Assembly (NCBI GenBank): GCA_018673255.1
Contig: JABHDC010000076.1
Span: forward strand, 1 to 5,416
Length of the DNA stretch: 5,416 nucleotides
Direction: 5' to 3'
DNA from: Gemmatimonadota bacterium
GTDB lineage: Bacteria; Latescibacterota; UBA2968; UBA8231
The notes beneath the pieces were generated by a model. That model did not search any database and had not been told where the DNA came from. It worked only from the letters and a program-made list of their open reading frames with translations. Positions 1 through 5,416 of the stretch are shown here, one piece after another. The translations under genes were made by a program, and so were the position numbers. Numbering within the stretch: position 1 is the first letter of the stretch; every line of letters begins with the position of its first letter.

Positions 1-1024
1 ATGCCAGTTGCTGCTCGTCAGTCGATTTGGCCACGGCGAGACTGGCGCCATAGACATTCTGCACAGGTTCCTGCCCCGTATGAGGGACGGCAGCCACATT
101 CCAGCTGAAGTTGGCATTCGCCTCGACGGCGGCGGAGAATTGCGGCACGGCTGACGAAGATCGCAGGGCAAACAGGGTGCGTCCCTGGGCGAAAGCTTCG
201 ACATCGTCATCCTTCTGCGTTACGAAGCCGAGTGCTGTATCGGCGTGGAGACCACGCAGCATTTCCAGAGAGGTCGTGGCTTCCGGCGTCGTGAAGGTGT
301 ATGCCGAGGCTTCCTGGTTCATCAGGTCGCCCCCCATACTGAAGACGATGGCTGCCCAGCGACTGGCATCGCGTTCCAGCATCAGGCCTGCGCTCGGTCC
401 ATCACCACGGGCGCCACTGAAAGGCTGTGCCGCCGCCTTGCGGGCCAGGCTGGCGAATTCGTTCCAGTCGTCGGGGGCTTCTGAGCCCAGTTCGGCGAGC
501 CAGTCCTGGTTGTAGTAGAGAATCTCCATCGAGCGGTTGGGCAACACGGCCGTCTGTGCGCCGTCGACATTGTCCTGCTCGAGGAATCCAGGCACGAAGT
601 CCTCTCGATCACGCGGTGTCAGTCCCCACAGGGTCGAATTCATGTAGGGTGTCAGGTCGACGATGGCACCGGACTTGTAGTATGCCTGCGCCTGGTTCTG
701 ATAGGCCTCCAGGATCTGCGGCATGGGACCGCCCTGCATTCCGAGCAGCGCCTTCTCGTAGAGGTCGGCATGGGTGCCGATGTGTACTCCCTCCACGTGG
801 ATGCCATGGGAGTTGCTGTTGTTGAACAGGTCGACCAGATCGAGCATCGCCTGCGCGCGCTCGCCTGAATGAGTGAACCAGAAGAGGACATGCTGATCGG
901 CGGGATCGATAGAGCCCACCGTGTCACGGCTATCACTGTCCGACTGGGCGCAGCCCTGCCATCCCCAGGCCCCGAGCGTCACAAGGGCGGCGATGAGGCT
1001 GAGGCGCTTCCACTGAACCTTCAT
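1..1024 (-). CDS. ABC transporter family 1 substrate-binding lipoprotein, UgpB-like (3' end cut by window edge)
   Basis: The first 341 codons of a solute-binding protein start at the ATG at 1024 and stay open to the left edge. E. coli UgpB has about 438 residues, so roughly 90-100 are missing. Such proteins capture a sugar or glycerol-phosphate solute outside the inner membrane and deliver it to an ABC importer. Residues 1-24 form a signal peptide (MKVQWKR, then a hydrophobic stretch LSLIAALVTLGAW) ending at Cys25. The lipobox WQGC is atypical, with Trp at -3, so lipidation is likely but not certain. The mature part follows the UgpB layout as I recall it: VLFWFTHSGE (46-55), GGPMPQILEAYQNQA (98-112), ILYYNQDWLAELG (168-180) with PDDWNEFA (184-191), EAFAQGRTLFALRSSSA (276-292) and NVYGASLAVAKS (323-334). 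An AGAGAGG ribosome binding site supports this start. Permease genes should lie beyond the left edge. The substrate cannot be told from this sequence. Confidence 0.93.
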   Translation of the reverse strand, partial: MKVQWKRLSLIAALVTLGAWGWQGCAQSDSDSRDTVGSIDPADQHVLFWFTHSGERAQAMLDLVDLFNNSNSHGIHVEGVHIGTHADLYEKALLGMQGGPMPQILEAYQNQAQAYYKSGAIVDLTPYMNSTLWGLTPRDREDFVPGFLEQDNVDGAQTAVLPNRSMEILYYNQDWLAELGSEAPDDWNEFASLARKAAAQPFSGARGDGPSAGLMLERDASRWAAIVFSMGGDLMNQEASAYTFTTPEATTSLEMLRGLHADTALGFVTQKDDDVEAFAQGRTLFALRSSSAVPQFSAAVEANANFSWNVAAVPHTGQEPVQNVYGASLAVAKSTDEQQLA

Positions 1025-1035
1025 GGATGGGTCAT

Positions 1036-1042
1036 CCTCTCT
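1036..1042 (-). promoter_or_regulatory. Ribosome binding site of the substrate-binding protein gene
   Basis: The minus strand reads AGAGAGG, then 11 bases, then the ATG at 1024. The spacing is a little long, but this is the only purine-rich Shine-Dalgarno-like stretch before the signal peptide. An ATG directly after it (1035-1033) opens only a four-codon frame and is not a plausible start. Confidence 0.55.
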
Positions 1043-1078
1043 GGTGAGGTCGATCGAGTACGTGTCCTGGCTAAGATA

Positions 1079-1096
1079 GGGGCTCTCGCAAGCCCC
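1079..1096 (-). terminator. Possible weak intrinsic terminator after the transporter-HEAT-cNMP gene
   Basis: On the minus strand GGGGCT, a six-base loop (TGCGAG) and AGCCCC form a perfect 6-bp, GC-rich stem. It begins 24 bases past the TGA stop at 1121-1123. The following bases, TATCTTAG, are a poor U-tract and TTTT precedes the stem, so termination may be partial or the hairpin may serve mainly as an mRNA 3' end. Its position between two genes of different function supports a transcript boundary. The other 96-base-gap content is the ribosome binding site and no clear promoter. Confidence 0.4.
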
Positions 1097-1120
1097 CAAA
1101 AGTAGCACAACGTGTACGGG

Positions 1121-4100
1121 TCAGGCATCCTCAGGCACGTAGCGCTCGACGAGGACCTTCATGATCTGCATGGTGATTTCCGGCCGCGTCTCGAGCAGCT
1201 CCCAGAAAGGATCCCGGGCGATGCGCAACAGCAGCATATCCGTGTCAGCGAAGCAATCCGCTGAGCGGGGGCGATGGGCCAGGATGGCCAGTTCGCCAAT
1301 CACCTCTCGTGGCCCGAGATGCCGCTGGGTCGTGATCAGATCGATCCGGGCCTGCCCCTCGACGACAACGTAGAGACAGTCACCCTCTTCGCCACGGGTG
1401 ATGAACTGATCGCCGGCTGTCAGGTCCTGTTCCTCGACGATCTGCGCCAATGCGGAGATCTCTTCGCCCGTCAGAGGGGAGAAGAGTGGCACACTGCGCA
1501 GGAAGAAGACTTTCTCGAAGGTCGACAGAGGCATGGCGCGAGTCCCGGGGGGCGGCGGATTGGTGATCCTGGGGCACAGGGGATTGTCCCGCACATAGTC
1601 GGCATCTTGCAGGACATCGTCCACTGCTGGAATTGTGGTGACGCCGGACAGGTCAACGACGGCTTCGAGGGCCGCCTCACGCACACGCGAGTCGTCATCC
1701 CGCAGGGCTGTGCCCACGGAAGACGCCAGGATCGACACATGACGCTGGCCAATGGCGCGCACGGCACCGGCGCGCAGCCACGCATCCTCATCCGCTACCA
1801 GACTGCGCAGAACGGGGATCGGATCATGACGAGTGTCATTGCCTCCGGTCTCGAGCAGAGCCAGAAGGCGTCGGGCATGTTCGTGGTCGAGGACCTCATC
1901 GAGCAGTTCCAGCGCGGCACCGCGTCGACGTGGATCGTCACCCTGAAGCGAATCGGTCAGCCAGCGGTGCGCCAGGTTGCCGTGTCCCAGGTCGCACCAC
2001 ATGAGGGCTCGATCCAGGCTCTGTGACTGGCGCTGTTGCAGCGCTTCGCCGAGAAGGCCGTCGTCACCATCGCCCAGTGCCCGGATCTGCTGCTGGCGGG
2101 TCTCGGCCGCGGACAACTCCGTGGTGAGACCTGCATCGATCGTCTGATTCGCCATGGGTGTGCTCACGTGGCGACGTCGGCTCAGGAGGGCGGCCACCGC
2201 GGCGCCCCGCAGTCTCTCATCTCGTGCCAGAGAGAGGTCAACGAGGGCGGCATGCACCTGACCATGGTCGACTCCGGCCAGCAACCGAACCAGGTGTGCA
2301 CGGTGACGTGGGGGCAGCGTCTCATCGCGGCACAGGGCGAGCATGCCTTCCGGATCCTGACGGGCACAACGTCGCAGGGCATCGCGGGCATTGCCACGGA
2401 CCGCCGGTGACAGCAGCAGTTGTGCGAGCCGGCGCCATGGTGTCGGCTCCTTGGTCGGCAGAGCATCCAGGGCAGCGCGCAGTGTATCGGCGTCATCGGC
2501 CCCAAGCCAGGTCTGCAACTGGGCTCCCGAGAGGTGTCCTCCCTCGGCCAGTGCGGCCAGTGCCATGGGGCGCTCTGGACCGGGATCGCGCAGCTGCTGT
2601 TCGAGTTGCTGTAGCGCCTGGGTGTCACCATGGCGTGCCAGGACCCGCAAGGCAGAATAGCGGACCTGCGCTGCCGGATCATCTGAAGCGCGTTGCAGAT
2701 CGGTGATCAACGTGTCAGTCAGCGTCCCAAGACCATCGACGGCCGCACGTCGCACGGTCGCATTGTCATCGGTCAAGGCGAGGCGCAGGGTCTTCGTCGC
2801 CTCCTCGTCACTCAGTTCGGCTTCGGCCAGGGCCCCCAGGGCCGCCGTGCGTACGGCGGCGTCCGAATGGCGGGCGAGGGCGACCAGCTCATCGCGCCAT
2901 TGGCTGGCACCCATCTGCTCAATCCAGCCGATGGCCTGCGTGGTCTTCAGGGCATCATCAGCATCCAAGGCACGCCGGATGACGCCGATCGTGCTCTCGT
3001 CGGTGAGGCGCAGGGGCACCTGGGTGAGATCGAGTCGGCGCATCTGCAGCGATTGGGCCAGGCCTTCCACGTAGAGGCGGGCTGCACGACGACCGAGCCA
3101 GAGCCAGATGATCACCAGGATCAATACCGGCGCCGCCCACGCCTGGGGCGTGGTGTCCGGTCCGGCCCACAGGAACAACAGTGCCAGTGCCGTGGCGACG
3201 GGTGGTTTGAGCACCCCCTCGATCCAGGTCTTGGCGGCGGCACGCAGCGTATCGGGAATCGGCAGGAAGAGCAGGTTCAGCGAGGCATCGTGGATCGTGT
3301 ATTTGAGCACGACGTCGCTGCCGCGCGGGACACTCACAGCCCACAGAGCACCCCCTGTCAGCAGGATGGCGAGGGAGCCCCCGGCGATCGCCACAGGCAG
3401 CAACAACAGGGCGGCGCCCACACCAAAGCGCTCGAGCAGGCGTCGGGCGAAGAAGAATTGCAGCACGCAGGCTCCGAGACCTGACCAGAAGCGGAAGCCG
3501 CCGAGAAAACTCAGCATGCCGCGGCCGTCACCGACGAAGTGTCGCTGCAGTGCCAGGTCGAGCTGATAGTCAGCGATGTTGCTCACGACGGTGACCAGCA
3601 GGATGAGACCGGCCACGGCGGGAAGCAGTGGATGGCTGTGCAGGTCAGCACGAGTCGGTGTCGTGGCTGGCTTCTGTGCACCACCACCGGTGGGGGTCAG
3701 TGTCGATGGGGCCAGCCGGGAGGTGACGACGACGATCGAGGCGAGGCTGGCGACCATGATCAGCAGCAATTCACCGGGATCGACCCGGGTTGCTGCAGCC
3801 GAAAGGCCGAGTCCGAACAGGAGATTCGACAGGGTGCTGCCCGCCGTGATCAGCGGGAAAACCCGACGCGCCTCGCGGGCGGTGAACAGATCCCCGGCGA
3901 AGGTCCAGAATTGCAGGATGACGAGGGCACTGACGACATCGATGAAGATGTACAGACCACACAACAGCCAGAATGAGTGGGTCTGGATGCCCAAGAGCCA
4001 TCGGACGCCGAAGATCCCTATGGCACTCAGCGTGCAGACTAGATAGATGAGTTGCGGTCGGGACCAGCGTGAAGACAGCCTGGCGTAGGCGGCACTGACG

Positions 4101-4297
4101 AGGATCAGGGCCAGCGGCGGCAGCAGGTATTTGTAGGGGATGTCTTCGGCGGGCAGGGCGCTGAGGAACAGAGCCCTGCTGACCAGAGAGCCGGTGATGA
4201 TGACACCGCCCACAGCGGCCAGAAGATACAGCACCATCCAGCCGGCACGAGCGCCTTCACCAGGATGCAGGCCGAACCAGCGGGCCGGTGGCGTCAC
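1121..4297 (-). CDS. NTT/TLC-like (MFS-fold) membrane transporter fused to HEAT repeats and a C-terminal cyclic-nucleotide-binding domain
   Basis: A 1058-residue inner-membrane protein in three parts. Residues 18-402 hold about 12 hydrophobic segments. LKYTIHDASLNLLFLPIP (331-348) and the helix after it resemble the LKYSLFDPTKEMAYIPLD region of chlamydial Npt ATP/ADP carriers (recalled, not aligned by program). Residues about 430-890 carry some ten HEAT-like helical repeats, for example 503-526, 685-708, 829-853 and 861-885, each with the D-x-x-VR-xx-A pattern. A proline-rich linker (911-918) leads to a cNMP-binding domain (924-1050) with FLRSVPLFSPLTGEEISALA and a phosphate-binding cassette GELAILAHRPRSAD (1001-1014). 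Glu1002 and Arg1011, the ribose- and phosphate-contacting positions, are both present. No helix-turn-helix follows, so it is not a CRP-type regulator. The start is GTG without a good ribosome binding site, but GLHPGEG (9-15) just before helix 1 fits the usual N-terminus of this family. The likely role is nucleotide or other solute transport, or sensing, controlled by a cyclic nucleotide. The substrate is unknown. Confidence 0.93.
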   Translation of the reverse strand: MTPPARWFGLHPGEGARAGWMVLYLLAAVGGVIITGSLVSRALFLSALPAEDIPYKYLLPPLALILVSAAYARLSSRWSRPQLIYLVCTLSAIGIFGVRWLLGIQTHSFWLLCGLYIFIDVVSALVILQFWTFAGDLFTAREARRVFPLITAGSTLSNLLFGLGLSAAATRVDPGELLLIMVASLASIVVVTSRLAPSTLTPTGGGAQKPATTPTRADLHSHPLLPAVAGLILLVTVVSNIADYQLDLALQRHFVGDGRGMLSFLGGFRFWSGLGACVLQFFFARRLLERFGVGAALLLLPVAIAGGSLAILLTGGALWAVSVPRGSDVVLKYTIHDASLNLLFLPIPDTLRAAAKTWIEGVLKPPVATALALLFLWAGPDTTPQAWAAPVLILVIIWLWLGRRAARLYVEGLAQSLQMRRLDLTQVPLRLTDESTIGVIRRALDADDALKTTQAIGWIEQMGASQWRDELVALARHSDAAVRTAALGALAEAELSDEEATKTLRLALTDDNATVRRAAVDGLGTLTDTLITDLQRASDDPAAQVRYSALRVLARHGDTQALQQLEQQLRDPGPERPMALAALAEGGHLSGAQLQTWLGADDADTLRAALDALPTKEPTPWRRLAQLLLSPAVRGNARDALRRCARQDPEGMLALCRDETLPPRHRAHLVRLLAGVDHGQVHAALVDLSLARDERLRGAAVAALLSRRRHVSTPMANQTIDAGLTTELSAAETRQQQIRALGDGDDGLLGEALQQRQSQSLDRALMWCDLGHGNLAHRWLTDSLQGDDPRRRGAALELLDEVLDHEHARRLLALLETGGNDTRHDPIPVLRSLVADEDAWLRAGAVRAIGQRHVSILASSVGTALRDDDSRVREAALEAVVDLSGVTTIPAVDDVLQDADYVRDNPLCPRITNPPPPGTRAMPLSTFEKVFFLRSVPLFSPLTGEEISALAQIVEEQDLTAGDQFITRGEEGDCLYVVVEGQARIDLITTQRHLGPREVIGELAILAHRPRSADCFADTDMLLLRIARDPFWELLETRPEITMQIMKVLVERYVPEDA

Positions 4298-4312
4298 GAG
4301 GCCGTGCGTGAC
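4293..4312 (-). promoter_or_regulatory. Inverted repeat enclosing the GTG start codon of the transporter-HEAT-cNMP gene
   Basis: The minus strand reads GTCACG, eight bases, CGTGAC. The two 6-base arms are perfectly complementary, and the second contains the GTG start at 4297-4295. In mRNA this could hide the start codon, and no Shine-Dalgarno sequence lies in front of it. The stem is short and has no flanking pairs, so it may be chance. It may also be part of the GTGAC cluster in this gap, which would fit a protein-binding site in DNA. Confidence 0.25.
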
Positions 4313-4384
4313 CGGGTGAAGAGTGACTCGGCGCAGAGCCTGATCCCGATGTGGACGGTGACACGAATGGCAGTCACGCTCGAA
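4298..4384 (-). other. Intergenic gap with GTGAC pentamer cluster and possible coupling mini-frame
   Basis: The 87 bases between the activator stop and the transporter start contain no ATG on the minus strand, no T-tract and no -24/-12 or clear -35/-10 promoter, which fits cotranscription of the two genes. A GTG frame starting at 4377, seven bases after the activator's TGA, runs 27 codons to a TGA at 4296-4294 that overlaps the transporter's GTG as GTGA. It would allow chained translational coupling, but an open frame this short is expected often by chance. The transporter's own frame is also open back to the activator's TGA. Confidence 0.3.
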
Positions 4385-5416
4385 TCAGCCGCCGAGCCCG
4401 TAGCTCTTGATCTTCTGCACCAGGCCCCAGCGACTCACCTGCAACTCCTCGGAGGCACGGGTCCGATTGCCATCGTGTCGCTCCAGTGCCGCAGAGATCA
4501 TCTCGCGCTCGACTTCGGCCAGAACGGCCTTGAGCGCGCCTTCGCGACGCACCTTCGAGGCGGGTCCACCACCCGCCTGTCGACCTTCCGTCAGACGTTC
4601 GGACAGATGTTCGAGATCGATGCGCTCGCCGTCACCGGAGAACAGGGACGCCCGTTCCACCTCGTTCTGCAACTCGCGGATATTCCCCGGCCACTCGTGA
4701 GCGCACAGTGCATCCATGGCGGGCGCTGTGAACCCCTCGGGGCCCTTGCCTTGTTTGGTTGCCTTCTGTGAGAGGAAGTGCAGGCAGAGATCCGGGATGT
4801 CTTCGCGTCGCTCGCGCAGAGGAGGCAGTGGGATGGGGAACACGGCGAGACGATAGTAGAGATCTTCGCGGAATCCACCATCGGCCACGTGCGCCTGCAG
4901 GTCCCGATGACTGGCGGTGATGACGCGCACGTCGACCTTCCGGTCTGTGTCTTCGCCAACCCGCCTGATCTCACCCTCCTGCAATACACGCAGCAGGCGA
5001 ATCTGTAGCCCCGGTGAGGTCTCACCGATCTCGTCGAGGAAGATGACGCCGCCATCGGCGGCCTCGAAGAGCCCCGCCCGATCGCTGGCAGCACCGGTGA
5101 AGGAGCCTTTCTTGTGGCCGAAGAGTTCACTCTCGAGCAGTTGCTCGGCCATGGCGCCGCAATTGACGGCGACGAAAGACTTGTCCGCCCTCGGACTCTC
5201 TGCATGGATCGTACGGGCCAGCACCTCTTTGCCTGTGCCGGTCTCACCCGACAGTAGCACGGTCGTGTCCGAGTCGATGACCTTTTCGAGCAGGGCGTAC
5301 ACACGCTCCATGGCGCGTGATTTGCCCACAACGTTGGCGAAGGCGCGACCGGAACTCTCCTCGATCTGCGTGCGCAGACTCAGATTCTCTTTTTCCAATC
5401 GGGCGATGCGCAGCAT
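4385..5416 (-). CDS. Sigma-54-dependent transcriptional activator, NtrC family (AAA+ and Fis-type HTH; 5' end probably outside window)
   Basis: At least 343 residues of a bacterial enhancer-binding protein, which uses ATP hydrolysis to open sigma-54 RNA polymerase promoters. A short coiled-coil-like linker (residues 1-20, LEKENLSLRTQIEE) leads into the AAA+ domain (about 28-260). That domain has Walker A GETGTGKE (57-64), the sigma-54-contacting loop as GSFTGA (104-109, Ser for the usual Ala, a common variant), Walker B GGVIFLDEI (122-130), sensor I VRVITASHRDL (163-173), the arginine-finger segment REDLYYRL (183-190) and sensor II WPGNIRELQN (242-251). The C-terminus (about 300-341) is a Fis-like helix-turn-helix with GNRTRASEELQVSRWGL and QKIKSYGL. 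All catalytic motifs are intact. The Met at the extreme right edge is probably internal: the linker implies a receiver, GAF, PAS or FHA domain upstream, so the sensed signal is unknown. A PspF-like protein without a sensor domain is the alternative. The 87-base gap to the transporter gene on the same strand suggests one transcript or direct control. Confidence 0.95.
   Translation of the reverse strand: MLRIARLEKENLSLRTQIEESSGRAFANVVGKSRAMERVYALLEKVIDSDTTVLLSGETGTGKEVLARTIHAESPRADKSFVAVNCGAMAEQLLESELFGHKKGSFTGAASDRAGLFEAADGGVIFLDEIGETSPGLQIRLLRVLQEGEIRRVGEDTDRKVDVRVITASHRDLQAHVADGGFREDLYYRLAVFPIPLPPLRERREDIPDLCLHFLSQKATKQGKGPEGFTAPAMDALCAHEWPGNIRELQNEVERASLFSGDGERIDLEHLSERLTEGRQAGGGPASKVRREGALKAVLAEVEREMISAALERHDGNRTRASEELQVSRWGLVQKIKSYGLGG

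Noticed and set aside
111..936. Several short open frames on both strands
   Set aside because: They overlap the substrate-binding protein, whose frame translates without a stop from 1024 to the edge and matches the family from signal peptide to C-terminal lobe.
1025..1120. Sigma-54 (-24/-12) promoter before the substrate-binding protein gene
   Set aside because: A GG and GC pair with correct 10-base spacing can be placed on the minus strand, but the -12 half reads AGAGC instead of TTGC and the -24 half lacks TGGCAC.
1121..1525. CRP/FNR-type transcription factor
   Set aside because: The cNMP-binding domain is the C-terminal end of the membrane protein, and no helix-turn-helix follows before the stop.
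1274..2026. 250-codon open frame on the plus strand
   Set aside because: It lies wholly antisense to the HEAT and cNMP-domain coding sequence, shows no recognisable domain, and is the kind of long shadow frame expected in GC-rich DNA.
2693..3484. 263-codon open frame on the plus strand
   Set aside because: It is antisense to the transporter and HEAT coding region. Its product is rich in Gln, Gly and Arg with no domain pattern, whereas the minus strand encodes clear helices and repeats.
4298..4384. CHSCH (a CxxCH haem-binding pattern) in the transporter's frame upstream of its GTG
   Set aside because: The frame is open back to the activator's TGA but has no ATG, GTG or TTG start before the motif, so it would need stop-codon read-through. 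A chance match is more likely.
1..5416. tRNA, rRNA, CRISPR array, insertion sequence or attachment site
   Set aside because: I saw no cloverleaf-like sequence, regularly spaced direct repeats, transposase coding or terminal inverted repeats. Nearly all bases belong to the three genes.

Overview
This is a high-GC window (roughly 60% or more by eye) from a bacterium. A lipoprotein-type ABC substrate-binding protein, a sigma-54 activator and a membrane protein with HEAT repeats and a cyclic-nucleotide domain suggest a Gram-negative lineage. Fusions of this kind are known from phyla such as Myxococcota, Planctomycetota and Acidobacteriota and from uncultivated relatives, but nothing here fixes the taxon. 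All three supported genes lie on the minus strand, so transcription runs from right to left.

Layout in the direction of transcription. (1) 5416-4385: C-terminal part of an NtrC-type sigma-54-dependent activator. It has a complete AAA+ domain and a Fis-type helix-turn-helix; the N-terminal sensory region is probably outside the window. (2) 4384-4298: an 87-base gap with no ATG and no convincing ribosome binding site or terminator. It holds a cluster of GTGAC/GTCAC pentamers and a short GTG frame that overlaps the next start by four bases. (3) 4297-1121: a 1058-residue fusion of a 12-helix ATP/ADP-translocase-like (NTT/TLC, MFS-fold) membrane domain, about ten HEAT repeats and a C-terminal cyclic-nucleotide-binding domain. 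Its GTG start codon lies in a potential hairpin stem. (4) 1120-1025: a 96-base gap with a GC-rich hairpin that may be a weak terminator. (5) 1024-1: the first 341 residues of a UgpB-like family 1 substrate-binding lipoprotein. The gene runs off the left edge, and ABC permease genes would be expected beyond it.

How they may work together is inference. The activator and the fusion protein are close, collinear and in the same reading frame, so they may be cotranscribed. The fusion protein looks like a membrane carrier, or a sensor derived from one, with a cytoplasmic solenoid linking it to a cNMP-binding module. The substrate-binding protein probably starts a separate carbohydrate or glycerol-phosphate uptake operon, or is reached by read-through past the hairpin. 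No RNA genes, CRISPR arrays, insertion sequences or plus-strand genes are supported.
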